Shown: positions 1 through 8,042, counted from the stretch's first letter. The stretch: DNA of 17,844 bases from an uncultured Lachnospiraceae bacterium (GCA_937910785.1 CALDLG010000107.1:1-17844); one strand, 5' to 3'. Numbers and translations: made by a program. The notes: generated by a model from the sequence alone, not told the origin.

Positions 1-870
1 GCTGGATTTCCGCCGTGCAGGGCTAACGCATCTGACAGCGGTATCGTCATCTACTCGACCGACGGGTATGAAAATCTGACCCTGCAGGATATTAATATGG
101 ATTATTTCGATCAGAAGAATTATGAAAAGACCTATCTGCTCAATAACGAGCTTGTTGCCGCGGGAGATCCTGTTTATAAGCTGTCCACCAACGAAGACTG
201 GTCGATTGTCATTCCGGTAGAAGCGGAGCTTGCGCAGGATCTCGTAAAAGAAGAATATGTGAAAGTCAGATTTCTGAAAAACCAGAATGAGTCCTGGGGA
301 AAGGTGGATTCCTATACCAATGAAGCGGGAGATACTTTTGTATCGCTCACCTTTACCAATTCCATGATCAGCTTCTGTACGGAGCGCTTTATCGATATTG
401 AATTATTGCTGGAAGACGAAACCGGACTCAAAATCCCCAATTCCGCCATCGTAGAAAAGGAATTCTTTATCGTACCGAAGGAATATGTTACGCAGGGCGA
501 TAATGGCGGTAATCCCGGTGTTTTACTGGAAACCTATAATGAGGACGGTAATGCGGTAACGGAATTTGTAGAAACGACGATCTACGAAGAGACCGATACG
601 GAATATTATCTGGATGATACGGTGCTTCGAAGCGGCAGCTATCTTGTCAAACCAAACTCTATGGAAAAATATGCGGTGAGCCGGATCGGCTCGCTGACCG
701 GTGTTTATAATATCAACAAGGGCTATGCCGATTTTAAACAGATCATCGTCCTGTACGATAACGACGAATATTCCATCGTAAAATCCAATACAACTTACGG
801 ATTGAGCGTCTATGATTTCATTGTTCTGGACGCGTCTACGGTGGAGGATAATGATTTCGTTTACGAATAA
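1..870 (+). CDS. HlyD-like efflux adaptor protein, 3' part (5' end outside window)
   Basis: The frame is open from the first base (289 codons, then TAA), so the start lies upstream of the window. An early SGIVIYSTDGYENL stretch resembles the beta-barrel/lipoyl-hairpin exit segment of membrane-fusion adaptors. It is followed by SNEDW-type and LKIPNSAIVEKEFF-like strands (LKIPNSAI near window residue 145), a pattern typical of HlyD/RND-adaptor C-terminal beta domains. The protein is acidic. Such proteins are normally anchored by one N-terminal membrane helix, which is not visible here. It lies 23 bases upstream of the preferred yggS start on the same strand, so it is probably the promoter-proximal gene of the yggS-sepF operon. 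In Clostridia this placement is common and a link to envelope or division work is an inference; no cognate ABC or RND transporter gene is in view. The family call comes from memory of such operons plus fold-like motifs, not from a decisive catalytic motif. Confidence 0.7.
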   Translation, partial: AGFPPCRANASDSGIVIYSTDGYENLTLQDINMDYFDQKNYEKTYLLNNELVAAGDPVYKLSTNEDWSIVIPVEAELAQDLVKEEYVKVRFLKNQNESWGKVDSYTNEAGDTFVSLTFTNSMISFCTERFIDIELLLEDETGLKIPNSAIVEKEFFIVPKEYVTQGDNGGNPGVLLETYNEDGNAVTEFVETTIYEETDTEYYLDDTVLRSGSYLVKPNSMEKYAVSRIGSLTGVYNINKGYADFKQIIVLYDNDEYSIVKSNTTYGLSVYDFIVLDASTVEDNDFVYE

Positions 871-893
871 AGAGTGAGAAAGAGGTGTTTAAG

Positions 894-1586
894 ATGATTC
901 GGGAGAATCTGAAAACGGTCAGGGAGAAAATCAAAGATGCCTGTAAGGAGAGCGGACGAAAAGAAGACGAGGTTACTCTGATCGCTGTCAGCAAGACGAA
1001 GCCTGTTCCGATGCTGATGGAAGCCTATGAGTGCGGCTGCCGGGATTTTGGGGAAAACAAAGTGCAGGAGCTTGTGGACAAGTGGGAACAGATGCCGAAA
1101 GACATCCGCTGGCATATGATCGGACATTTACAACGAAATAAGGTAAAGTATATTGTGGATAAAGTGTATATGATTCACAGCGTTGATTCTTTTCGACTTG
1201 CGGAAGAGATCAGCAGGGAAGCCGGTAAAAAAGGCGTCACAGTATCCATTTTGATTGAAGTCAATGTCGCCGGCGAGGAGTCAAAGTACGGGATTTCCTG
1301 TGAAGAAGCTGCCGGACTGGTGGAAGAAATTGCCGCGCTGCCCAACCTTGTCATAAAAGGACTTATGACCATAGCACCATATGTAGAAAATGCGGAAGAA
1401 AATAGACAATATTTTGAAAAATTGCGTCAAATATATGTTGACATAAATCGTAAAAACATCGATAATGTTTATATGGCAGAACTTTCTATGGGAATGACAG
1501 GCGACTATGAAGCGGCTGTTACGGAAGGGGCTACTTATGTTAGAGTAGGCACCGGAATATTTGGAGAACGCTTTTATGCCGTCTAG
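894..1586 (+). CDS. yggS: YggS/PROSC-family PLP homeostasis protein
   Basis: This is a 230-residue fold-type III PLP-binding protein that buffers free pyridoxal phosphate in the cytoplasm. It has no established catalytic activity. Family hallmarks are in order: LIAVSKTKP with the PLP-linking lysine at residue 34, FGENKVQE, WHMIGHLQRNK, HSVDS, GLMTIAPY, and the phosphate-binding C-terminal block LSMGMTGDYEAAV...VRVGTGIFGER. Length matches the family (about 225-235). A GTG at 885 is in frame, but it lies inside AGAGGTG (881-887), the probable ribosome binding site of ATG 894 with 6-base spacing, so 894 is preferred. It sits between the HlyD-like gene and sepF (15-base gap), the same yggS-sepF linkage seen in many Firmicutes and Actinobacteria next to division genes. 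Confidence 0.95.
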   Translation: MIRENLKTVREKIKDACKESGRKEDEVTLIAVSKTKPVPMLMEAYECGCRDFGENKVQELVDKWEQMPKDIRWHMIGHLQRNKVKYIVDKVYMIHSVDSFRLAEEISREAGKKGVTVSILIEVNVAGEESKYGISCEEAAGLVEEIAALPNLVIKGLMTIAPYVENAEENRQYFEKLRQIYVDINRKNIDNVYMAELSMGMTGDYEAAVTEGATYVRVGTGIFGERFYAV

Positions 1587-1601
1587 AATGGAGGATTTAT
1601 C

Positions 1602-2096
1602 ATGGGAGTTATGGATAAATTTATCAATGCGATGAAATTGAATGATGAAGAAGACGATTACTATGATGACGATTACTATGATGAGCCGGAACCGGCCAGA
1701 AAATCATCACCTGTAAAAGAAGATACCATGCTGGATGAGGAGAAAACCGTTAAGAAAAGCGTTCCGAAAGTTACACCCATGCGGCAGATGAAGAAAATGT
1801 CCGATGCCGGTATGGAGGTATGTGTGATTCGGCCAACGACGGTGGAAGATGCAAGAGAAATTACGGAAACGCTTCTGGCGAATCGTACCGTTGTGCTGAA
1901 TCTGGAAGGTCTTGATGTGGAGATTGCGCAGAGGATCATCGATTTTACTTCCGGTTCCTGTTTTGCAATGAGCGGCAACCTGCAGAAGATATCTCATTAC
2001 ATATTTATCATTACGCCTGCAAGTGTGGATATTTCCGGTGATTTTCAGGAAATTTTATCCGGCTCATTTGATGTCCCGATCAACAAGGGGATTTAA
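1602..2096 (+). CDS. sepF: Cell division protein SepF
   Basis: SepF binds the membrane and the FtsZ C-terminal tail, aligning the Z-ring and helping septum formation. The 164-residue protein has the usual layout: an N-terminal membrane-binding amphipathic segment (MGVMDKFINAMKL), a disordered acidic, tyrosine-rich linker (about residues 15-45, with DDYYDDDYYDEPEP), and a folded SepF core from about residue 70 to 155. The core contains the RPTTVEDAREITETLL and VVLNLEGLDVEIAQRIIDF strands and helices and the glycine-rich dimer segment FTSGSCFAMSGNLQKI. The start is fixed by GGAGG at 1590-1594, 7 bases before ATG. It directly follows yggS. Sequence and context agree, so the assignment is secure. 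Confidence 0.95.
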   Translation: MGVMDKFINAMKLNDEEDDYYDDDYYDEPEPARKSSPVKEDTMLDEEKTVKKSVPKVTPMRQMKKMSDAGMEVCVIRPTTVEDAREITETLLANRTVVLNLEGLDVEIAQRIIDFTSGSCFAMSGNLQKISHYIFIITPASVDISGDFQEILSGSFDVPINKGI

Positions 2097-2121
2097 AACG
2101 GAGAAATTGAACGGTCAGACA

Positions 2122-2155
2122 AAACTTCCTGTCAGTGATGCCGGGAAGTTTCTTT
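2122..2155 (+). terminator. Possible intergenic hairpin (weak terminator or attenuator)
   Basis: Between sepF and aroB, AAACTTCC (2122-2129) pairs perfectly with GGAAGTTT (2144-2151); an extra T-G and G-C pair can extend it inward, leaving a roughly 10-base loop. The 3' arm runs into TTTCTTTA, a poor U-tract, so it would at best partly terminate transcription or trim and stabilise the mRNA. It may lower aroB expression relative to sepF. No promoter of good quality was seen after it. Confidence 0.35.
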
Positions 2156-2176
2156 ATGCAAAGGACAGGGTGAATT

Positions 2177-3286
2177 ATGGCAAACAGACTTTCGATCAAT
2201 TATGAAAAGAAACCATGCTACGATATCGTTTTTGCTTCCGATTTCGGCGGGCTGTTGGAAGAGTTACAGGATCTGGGCGTGAAAGAACGAAGAGCTGCAA
2301 TCATTGCGGATGACAACACGGCCGCACTCTTTGGAGAAGAAGTCCGGAAAATTCTCAATGATAACTGCAAGAAGGTTATTCTTTACAGCTTTCCGGCCGG
2401 GGAAGAGCATAAAACGCTGGATACGGTCAAAGCTATTTATAAGACGCTGATCGAAGAAAAATTTGATAGAAAAGATCTGTTGATCGCATTGGGCGGCGGC
2501 GTGGTCGGGGATATTACCGGATATGCGGCGGCAACTTATCTGCGGGGCATCGATTTTATTCAGATTCCGACAACGCTGCTTTCTCAGTCGGACAGCAGCA
2601 TCGGAGGAAAGACGGGCGTTGATTTCGACGGCTATAAAAATATGGTCGGCGCCTTTTATATGCCCAAACTCGTATATATGAACATCGGGACGTTGAAGAC
2701 ACTCGATGAAAGACAGTTTTATTCCGGATTTGCGGAGGTTATGAAGCATGGCCTGATCAAAGACGCCATGTTCTATGAGTGGCTGTTGGATCATATGTAT
2801 GAAATTCAGGACAAAGATCCACTCGTTCTGGAAGAAATGGTTATGAGAAGCTGCACGATCAAAAAGCTCGTCGTCGAGAAAGATCCGAAAGAGCAGGGAG
2901 ACCGGGCTCTGTTGAATTTCGGACATACGATCGGCCATGCCATAGAAAAATATAAAAATTTTGAAATGCTTCATGGCGAATGCGTTGCGCTCGGCGCGGT
3001 AGCGGCGGCCTTCATTTCCTGGAAACATAACTGGCTTTCCATGGAAGAGTATTATGAGATCCGTGATATGTTTGTGCCCTTTCATCTGCCCATCAGTATC
3101 GATCAGATTGATCCGGAAGAAATACTTGCGTTAACGAAATCCGACAAGAAAATGGCGGCCGGCCGGATTCGCTTCGTTTTATTGAAAAAGGTGGGAAAAG
3201 CAGTGATTGATTCGACCGTTACCGATGAAGATATTTTGAATGCGCTGCGGGAAATTCATTTTGACGAAGAGGATGCTAAGGCATAA
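2177..3286 (+). CDS. aroB: 3-dehydroquinate synthase
   Basis: AroB is the NAD- and divalent-metal-dependent second enzyme of the shikimate pathway, converting DAHP to 3-dehydroquinate in the cytoplasm. At 369 residues it has normal length. The NAD-binding block GGGVVGDITGYAAATYLRG is followed by IQIPTTLLSQSDSSIGGKTG, the most conserved stretch of the family. The metal ligands are visible as Glu in FAEVMKHGLI, His in LNFGHTIGHAIE and His in MLHGECVALG. ATG 2177 has AGGGTG at 2167-2172 and AAGGA at 2161-2165 upstream. The gene is co-oriented with sepF (80-base gap) and lspA (35-base gap). No other shikimate gene is in the window, so aroB here is separated from the rest of its pathway and travels with division and envelope genes. 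Confidence 0.96.
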   Translation: MANRLSINYEKKPCYDIVFASDFGGLLEELQDLGVKERRAAIIADDNTAALFGEEVRKILNDNCKKVILYSFPAGEEHKTLDTVKAIYKTLIEEKFDRKDLLIALGGGVVGDITGYAAATYLRGIDFIQIPTTLLSQSDSSIGGKTGVDFDGYKNMVGAFYMPKLVYMNIGTLKTLDERQFYSGFAEVMKHGLIKDAMFYEWLLDHMYEIQDKDPLVLEEMVMRSCTIKKLVVEKDPKEQGDRALLNFGHTIGHAIEKYKNFEMLHGECVALGAVAAAFISWKHNWLSMEEYYEIRDMFVPFHLPISIDQIDPEEILALTKSDKKMAAGRIRFVLLKKVGKAVIDSTVTDEDILNALREIHFDEEDAKA

Positions 3287-3321
3287 TACACCATAATAAT
3301 AAAAAGGAAACGGGGACTACC

Positions 3322-3867
3322 ATGAGAGTAATCAGCCAGTCGGCAAAACGAAAAAGAAAAAGATTAATTATGGATCTGATATTTATCGTCGTTTTGATTG
3401 CTATCGATCAGCTTACCAAATATCTTGCGGTATGGAAGCTGAAGGATAAGCCCGCCTTCAAGATCATTGACGGTGTTCTGGAGCTTAATTATCTTGAAAA
3501 TCAGGGCGCGGCTTTTGGAATGCTGCAAAATCAGGGCGGCTTTTTCATTTTTGTCGCAATTATTGTTCTGGGCGTTATCGGATATATTCTCGATAAAACG
3601 CCGAATGCGGGAAAATATACCCTGCTGCATGTACTGTTGTCTCTGATCGCGGCAGGCGCTGTCGGCAATATGATCGACCGTATCCGGCTGAATTATGTCG
3701 TAGACTTTATTTATATCATTCTGATTAATTTTCCGATTTTCAATGTGGCCGATATGTATGTCTCGTTTTCCACGGTCATATTGGTCTTTGCGCTTTTGTT
3801 TTATTATAAGGAAAGTGATTTGAGCTTTATCAGCTTTAATCAGAAAAAGTATCGTGAGCTGAACTGA
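3322..3867 (+). CDS. lspA: Lipoprotein signal peptidase (signal peptidase II)
   Basis: LspA is an integral membrane aspartyl protease that removes signal peptides from diacylglyceryl-modified prolipoproteins. The 181-residue protein has four predicted membrane segments, near residues 16-32, 72-90, 100-116 and 136-162. Family motifs are LTKYLAV after IAIDQ, the ENQGAAFGM block (59-67), GNMIDR (115-120), VVDFI with Asp128, and FNVADMY with Asp144. Asp128 and Asp144 form the expected catalytic dyad. The N-terminal extension SAKRKRKRL is strongly basic and cytosolic. ATG 3322 is preferred because GGGG lies 6 bases upstream and AAGGA slightly further out; the later Met at residue 17 has no ribosome binding site. 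Its stop is one base before the next ATG, so the pseudouridine synthase is probably translationally coupled. Confidence 0.96.
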   Translation: MRVISQSAKRKRKRLIMDLIFIVVLIAIDQLTKYLAVWKLKDKPAFKIIDGVLELNYLENQGAAFGMLQNQGGFFIFVAIIVLGVIGYILDKTPNAGKYTLLHVLLSLIAAGAVGNMIDRIRLNYVVDFIYIILINFPIFNVADMYVSFSTVILVFALLFYYKESDLSFISFNQKKYRELN

Positions 3868-3868
3868 A

Positions 3869-4777
3869 ATGAAAGAGTTTATCTATAAAATCGAACCCGA
3901 AGAAGAGGAAGAACGAATCGACAAATGGATCAGCAATGCGTTTCATTCTCTGTCACGTTCCTGTATTCAGAAACTGATCAAAGAGGATAACGTTTTTGTC
4001 AATGGCAGGCCCCGGAAGGCGAGCTATCGGATCAGACCGGATGATGAAATCCGTTTACTGATTCCCGATGCGGCAGAGCCCTCCATTCCCGCCGAAGAGA
4101 TCCCTTTGTCGATTCTTTATGAGGATAATGATCTTCTGATCGTCGATAAGCCCAAAGGGATGGTCGTGCATCCCGCGCCCGGTCATTACAGCGGGACGCT
4201 TGTCAATGCGGTCATGTTTCACTGCAAAGACGATCTTTCCGGCATCAACGGCGTTCTGCGTCCTGGTATCGTGCACCGAATCGATAAGGATACGACGGGT
4301 TCTCTGGTTATCTGCAAAAATGATAAGGCCCATCAGCATGTCGCGGCCCAGCTGAAGGAACACTCCGTGACCCGGAAATACCATGCAATCGTGCATGGCA
4401 GGATGACGGAAGAGGAGGGTTGTATCAACGCACCGATTGGCAGGGATGAAAAGAACCGTAAAAGGATGGCGGTCAATGAGAAAAATGGAAAACCGGCCAT
4501 TACGCATTATAAGGTTTTGCAGGTCTTTCAGGATTATACTTATATCGAATGCCGGCTGGAAACAGGGCGTACGCATCAGATTCGCGTACATATGGATTCG
4601 ATCGGGCATCCGCTTCTTGGCGATACGGTTTACGGGAACCGGAAAACGAAATTTGCGCTGGAAGGGCAGACGCTGCATGCGATGACGATCGGCCTGAGAC
4701 ATCCTTCCACGGGGGAATATCTGGAGGTGTCGGCGCCCCTTCCGGATTATTTTCAACATCTTTTAAACATTCTGTAA
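3869..4777 (+). CDS. RluA/RluD-family 23S rRNA pseudouridine synthase
   Basis: This is a cytoplasmic enzyme that isomerises uridine to pseudouridine in structured RNA, most likely 23S rRNA. The 302-residue protein starts with an S4 RNA-binding domain (about residues 14-65, ERIDKWISNAFHSLSRS and VNGRPRKASYRI). The RluA catalytic domain follows, with the signature HRIDKDTTG (136-144), in which Asp139 is the catalytic aspartate, and the later ETGRTHQIRVHM block. The domain order and length match RluD-type enzymes, but target specificity cannot be read from sequence. The ATG is one base after the lspA stop, and the lspA-rluA pairing is one of the commonest gene pairs in bacteria. It ends the first operon; a good promoter for the next gene follows. 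Confidence 0.93.
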   Translation: MKEFIYKIEPEEEEERIDKWISNAFHSLSRSCIQKLIKEDNVFVNGRPRKASYRIRPDDEIRLLIPDAAEPSIPAEEIPLSILYEDNDLLIVDKPKGMVVHPAPGHYSGTLVNAVMFHCKDDLSGINGVLRPGIVHRIDKDTTGSLVICKNDKAHQHVAAQLKEHSVTRKYHAIVHGRMTEEEGCINAPIGRDEKNRKRMAVNEKNGKPAITHYKVLQVFQDYTYIECRLETGRTHQIRVHMDSIGHPLLGDTVYGNRKTKFALEGQTLHAMTIGLRHPSTGEYLEVSAPLPDYFQHLLNIL

Positions 4778-4832
4778 TCCGGACTTTCTACCTGAAATCT
4801 AAAGTTTTAATTAAATTTCTATAAATTTTAGA

Positions 4833-4861
4833 TTGTATTTTCTCTGTAAATGTGATAGAAT
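4833..4861 (+). promoter_or_regulatory. Sigma-A-type promoter for the 177-residue protein
   Basis: TTGTAT (4833-4838) and TAGAAT (4856-4861) are separated by 17 bases, and TGA immediately precedes TAGAAT, giving an extended -10 element. Transcription would start near 4868, leaving an AT-rich leader of about 108 bases before ATG 4976. An 8-base inverted repeat (AATCTAAA 4796-4803 with TTTAGATT 4827-4834) overlaps the -35 and could be a weak end-of-operon hairpin or a binding site. The promoter call is by eye. Confidence 0.6.
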
Positions 4862-4870
4862 TTATATCAG

Positions 4871-4921
4871 TTTTATATAAAAATATATCTGCTGAATGAA
4901 TATATATTCAGAAGCTTGTCT
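4871..4921 (+). repeat. Palindrome-rich AT leader segment
   Basis: Within the inferred 5' leader are two perfect 12-base palindromes: TTTTATATAAAA (4871-4882) and GAATATATATTC (4898-4909). The second lies inside CTGAAT...ATTCAG, which could form an RNA hairpin, and TCAGA...TCTGA follows. No known riboswitch architecture is recognised. The palindromes could be protein-binding sites or leader structure, or reflect AT-rich composition. Confidence 0.4.
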
Positions 4922-4975
4922 GAAAAACCATAATGCAGGCAAAAAATAAAGCATAAATATACAAAGGGGTATTGC

Positions 4976-5509
4976 ATGAATACGGCTGAATATCTGAATA
5001 GGTTGTTAGCAAAATACTCAAGTGCGTTCGATATTTATCAGCCATATGTCATCCATGGAAAAGAGTATCCTGCGTATGGATACTTTTTTTCTCATACGGA
5101 AAAGTATGTACTCGTCCGGGAAGCGAATATGTGGTCCTCCGACAGCTATGAGCATATTCTTTTTATAGAAACGAAAGAGGTTACGGAAGCGCTTCTGGAA
5201 GAGGCTTATGAGATTGTCAGAGACTATATGGAACCCGTGCTCGTCAGAAAAGGCGAAAAGGTCCCTCCACCTAACCATATGTACAGTTATCTGACCATTG
5301 CGGTTCTGGCGGAAAAGACGGTTTCCGGGCCGATGCGCAGGGCCATCCGGAAGTTTCGGTTTGAAAAAGGCTATCAGTTCAATATGCGCGGTTTTTCACA
5401 GGCACATATTGTCTGTGCATCGATGGAAGATGAGACGGTCCATACCAATTTTGTCGGCCGCGGCTCCAGAAAAGTATTTCAGAGCATCTTTAAACAAAAG
5501 CTTATATGA
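4976..5509 (+). CDS. Uncharacterised protein, 177 residues, upstream of cstA
   Basis: I do not recognise the family with certainty. The protein is soluble, with no signal peptide or membrane segment. It starts MNTAEYLNRLLAKYSSAFDIYQPY, has an aromatic-rich middle (YPAYGYFFSHTEKYVLVREANMW at about 32-54, then an acidic helix EVTEALLEEAYEIVRDYMEP at 68-87), and a basic C-terminal half with KTVSGPMRRAIRKFRFEKGY and a final NFVGRGSRKVFQSIF block. The repeated strand-like YGYFF and YVLV stretches and the late conserved-looking FxFxKGYxFNxRGF pattern suggest a compact alpha/beta fold. ATG 4976 has AAGGGG at 4964-4969. Its own promoter lies upstream, and only 64 bases separate it from cstA, so co-transcription with the transporter is likely. 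A regulatory or accessory role for CstA is a contextual guess only. Confidence 0.75.
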   Translation: MNTAEYLNRLLAKYSSAFDIYQPYVIHGKEYPAYGYFFSHTEKYVLVREANMWSSDSYEHILFIETKEVTEALLEEAYEIVRDYMEPVLVRKGEKVPPPNHMYSYLTIAVLAEKTVSGPMRRAIRKFRFEKGYQFNMRGFSQAHIVCASMEDETVHTNFVGRGSRKVFQSIFKQKLI

Positions 5510-5573
5510 TAGAGCAATCTATTTTATATAAGGGATTTTTCAATCCAAATCAAATTTTTAGGAGGGAATTATT

Positions 5574-7226
5574 GTGAACTCAGTAGTATTAATTTTACTG
5601 GCTATCGTTATCTTCGTAGTAGCTTATCTTACATACGGCAGATATCTGGCTAAAACCTGGGGCATCGATCCCAGTCGTAAGACTCCTGCACACGAACTGG
5701 AAGACGGTGTTGACTATTGTCCTGCCAAGACGCCGGTTCTGATGGGACATCATTTTTCATCCATTGCAGGCGCCGGCCCGATCAATGGACCGATTCAGGC
5801 GGCATTTTTCGGATGGCTGCCCTGTTTTTTATGGATTGTGATCGGTGGTATCTTCTTCGGTGCCGTTCAGGATTTCGGTTCCATCTTCGTATCTATTCGT
5901 CATGAGGGAAAATCTCTCGGTGAAGTGATTGAAGAAAACATCGGACATAAGAGCAGAGTGCTCTTTACCGTATTTGCATGGCTCGTATTACTGCTTGTTA
6001 TCGCGGCTTTTGCGGATATCGTAGCGAACTCCTTTACGGGAAGCGCGGCAAACGGTTCCGTTGCTACGGCCTCTATGCTGTTTATCGTGCTTGCGATCGG
6101 TTTCGGCTTCGCGGTATACAGAAAAAATGCGCCGATGGTTGTTGCATCTATTGTCGGTGTCATTCTTCTTGCGGTTTGTGTGGCAATCGGTCTTGCGTTC
6201 CCGATTGAACTTCCCAAGACATTCTGGATCATTTTCGTATTCGTTTATATTATGATCGCATCCGTGACGCCGGTATGGATCTTATTGCAGCCGAGAGATT
6301 ATTTGAGCTCTTTCCTGCTTTATTTCATGATGATCGCGGCGGTTATCGGTATTTTCGGAGCGCATCCGGCGATTCAGATTCCGGCTTATATCGGATTCCA
6401 TGTTGGAAACAATTATCTGTTCCCGACACTGTTCATCACAATTGCCTGCGGAGCGATCTCCGGTTTCCATTCCCTGATCGGTTCCGGTACCACATCCAAA
6501 CAGCTCGATAATGAAAAAGATGCGCTGTTAGTAGGTTATGGTTCCATGCTGATCGAATGTGTGCTTGGCGTGATTTCCTTAATCGCAGTCGCTACGCTTA
6601 CAACCGACGGACAGTTCGCTGCGGCGGGCTTTGGTTCTCCGACCGTTGTATTTGCAACGGCAATTTCCGGTTTCTTTGCAACGCTCGGCTTTTCTCAGGG
6701 CGCTGTTTCAGCAACCTATACGATTATCGCACTTGCAGTATCCTGTTTCTGTCTGACCTCTCTGGATACCGCGACAAGACTTGGACGTTTCATGTTCCAG
6801 GAGCTGTTTGCGGGAACCGAAGCGGGCAAGAAGATGAAACTTGAAAATATGTATGTTGCAACGGTTATCACGGCATTATGCGGTTTTGCACTCTGTCTGG
6901 CAGGGTATGCGAAGGTATGGCCTCTGTTCGGCGCATGTAACCAGCTCGTTGCCGTACCGGCCTTCCTGGCAATCGGAACTTATTTGAAGAGACAGGGCAA
7001 AAACAATAAGATGCTGCACATTCCGATTATCTTCATGTCATGTGCAACCATCGTATCCCTGATTTTCTCCTTTAAGAACAATATGATGGCTCTGATTGGC
7101 GGCGGCCTTGACGGCGCGGCAACCTTTACGAATATCTTACAGGATGTCATCATCGTTCCGATCGTTATTCTTGCGGTAATTCTGCTGATCGACGGCGGTA
7201 AGGTGCTGTGGGGAAAAGAGAAATAA
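5574..7226 (+). CDS. cstA: CstA-family carbon-starvation (pyruvate/peptide) transporter
   Basis: CstA/BtsT proteins are multi-spanning inner-membrane transporters induced under carbon limitation. Characterised members carry pyruvate, and older work assigned peptide uptake. The 550-residue product is almost entirely hydrophobic. It opens with a membrane helix (residues 2-21), then the CstA signature GHHFSSIAGAGPINGPIQA (about 58-76) and FGAVQDFGSIFVSIRHEGKSLGEVI on a cytosolic loop. The C-terminal half has repeated helices ending ILLIDGGKVLWGKEK. It is shorter than the roughly 700-residue enterobacterial form, as is usual in Clostridia. The start is GTG, supported by GGAGGG at 5561-5566 with 7-base spacing. 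A strong terminator follows at 7267. No LytTR-type sensor pair of the kind that controls btsT elsewhere is present. The substrate is not resolvable from sequence. Confidence 0.93.
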   Translation: MNSVVLILLAIVIFVVAYLTYGRYLAKTWGIDPSRKTPAHELEDGVDYCPAKTPVLMGHHFSSIAGAGPINGPIQAAFFGWLPCFLWIVIGGIFFGAVQDFGSIFVSIRHEGKSLGEVIEENIGHKSRVLFTVFAWLVLLLVIAAFADIVANSFTGSAANGSVATASMLFIVLAIGFGFAVYRKNAPMVVASIVGVILLAVCVAIGLAFPIELPKTFWIIFVFVYIMIASVTPVWILLQPRDYLSSFLLYFMMIAAVIGIFGAHPAIQIPAYIGFHVGNNYLFPTLFITIACGAISGFHSLIGSGTTSKQLDNEKDALLVGYGSMLIECVLGVISLIAVATLTTDGQFAAAGFGSPTVVFATAISGFFATLGFSQGAVSATYTIIALAVSCFCLTSLDTATRLGRFMFQELFAGTEAGKKMKLENMYVATVITALCGFALCLAGYAKVWPLFGACNQLVAVPAFLAIGTYLKRQGKNNKMLHIPIIFMSCATIVSLIFSFKNNMMALIGGGLDGAATFTNILQDVIIVPIVILAVILLIDGGKVLWGKEK

Positions 7227-7266
7227 AGAAGTAAAATAAAAGAAGTTGAATGTCCATCCGGCATTG

Positions 7267-7296
7267 AAGGCAGGCGTGAATGCGCCTGCCTTTTTT
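7267..7296 (+). terminator. Rho-independent terminator after cstA
   Basis: AAGGCAGGCG (7267-7276) pairs with CGCCTGCC plus TT (7283-7292) around a 6-base loop TGAATG, followed by a run of six T (7291-7296). The GC-rich 8-base core and clean U-tract make this the most canonical terminator in the window. Confidence 0.95.
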
Positions 7297-7344
7297 GTCG
7301 AAAACAGCATTTATTGCATTGTGCATAACAATTGATAAAATTAA

Positions 7345-7373
7345 TTGCTTTTTCTGTCAAAAATGTATATAAT
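7345..7373 (+). promoter_or_regulatory. Sigma-A-type promoter for the cytidylate-kinase-like gene
   Basis: TTGCTT (7345-7350) and a perfect TATAAT (7368-7373) are 17 bases apart. It lies just after the cstA terminator, and transcription would start near 7380, giving a leader of roughly 27 bases to ATG 7407. This also argues against any start upstream of 7380. Confidence 0.8.
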
Positions 7374-7406
7374 AGAATAGACATGACAGAACAGGAGGTG
7401 CTGCGT

Positions 7407-8042
7407 ATGAATACAATTATAACTATTGGCAGACAATTTGGTTCCGGCGGGCGGGAGATCGGTGAGAAACTGGCCAAACACTACGGTATCAAATATTATG
7501 ATAAGGAACTTCTGACAAGGACTGCGAAGGAAAGTGGTTTTTGTGAAGAAATGATGCACAACCATGACGAACGGCCGACCAATTCTTTTCTCTATAATCT
7601 GGTAATGGATACTTATTCCTTCGGCTATAATTCCTCTGCATTTGTGGATATGCCGATCAGCCATAAAGTGTTTCTGGCGCAATTCGATACGATTAAAAAA
7701 ATAGCAAGTGAAGGCCCCTGCGTTATCGTTGGAAGATGCGCCGATTATGCTCTGAGCGAATATCAGAACTGCCTGCATGTTTTTATTCATGCCGATGAAA
7801 AGAGTAAAATAAGGCATATTATGGAAAAACATGGAGATGTTACGACGGAACAGAAGGCAAGAGATATGATGATTAAGAAGGATAAACAGCGGCAGAGTTA
7901 TTATAACTATTATTCTTCCAAGAAATGGGGGCGTGCAGACAGCTATGACCTGACAATCAACAGCGGTATTCTTGGTGAGGATGGCACAGTGAAGCTTCTG
8001 ATTCAGTATATTGAAGATTTTGAGGCACGGGGACAGAAGTAG
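7407..8042 (+). CDS. Cytidylate kinase-like family protein
   Basis: This is a 211-residue P-loop protein of the cytidylate-kinase-like group found widely in Clostridia, whose true substrate is mostly undetermined. The N-terminus reads MNTIITIGRQFGSGGREIGEKLA, with the nucleotide-binding loop at about residues 8-15. YYDKELL follows at 30-36, as in nucleoside monophosphate kinases. A second strand block, VIVGRCADYAL, and a lid-like basic segment with MMIKKDKQRQSYYNYYSSKKWGRADSYDL follow, ending in an AAA-free helix. The reading frame is open further upstream to 7332, but ATG 7407 has a near-perfect AGGAGGTG (7393-7400) and the promoter lies at 7345-7373, so the shorter form is chosen. It is monocistronic and converges on the recombinase gene. 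Confidence 0.88.
   Translation: MNTIITIGRQFGSGGREIGEKLAKHYGIKYYDKELLTRTAKESGFCEEMMHNHDERPTNSFLYNLVMDTYSFGYNSSAFVDMPISHKVFLAQFDTIKKIASEGPCVIVGRCADYALSEYQNCLHVFIHADEKSKIRHIMEKHGDVTTEQKARDMMIKKDKQRQSYYNYYSSKKWGRADSYDLTINSGILGEDGTVKLLIQYIEDFEARGQK

Noticed and set aside
885..893. GTG start for yggS, three codons upstream
   Set aside because: It overlaps the AGAGGTG that serves as ribosome binding site for ATG 894.
2264..3085. 273-codon open frame on the minus strand
   Set aside because: It lies wholly antisense to aroB, whose catalytic motifs are intact, and has no ribosome binding site or recognisable motif.
4055..4759. 234-codon open frame on the minus strand
   Set aside because: It is antisense to the RluA-family gene, with composition rich in Arg, His and Ile as expected of a shadow frame.
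4862..4975. Riboswitch in the leader of the 177-residue protein
   Set aside because: The hairpins are short and AT-only, with no conserved junction or known aptamer motif and no expression platform.
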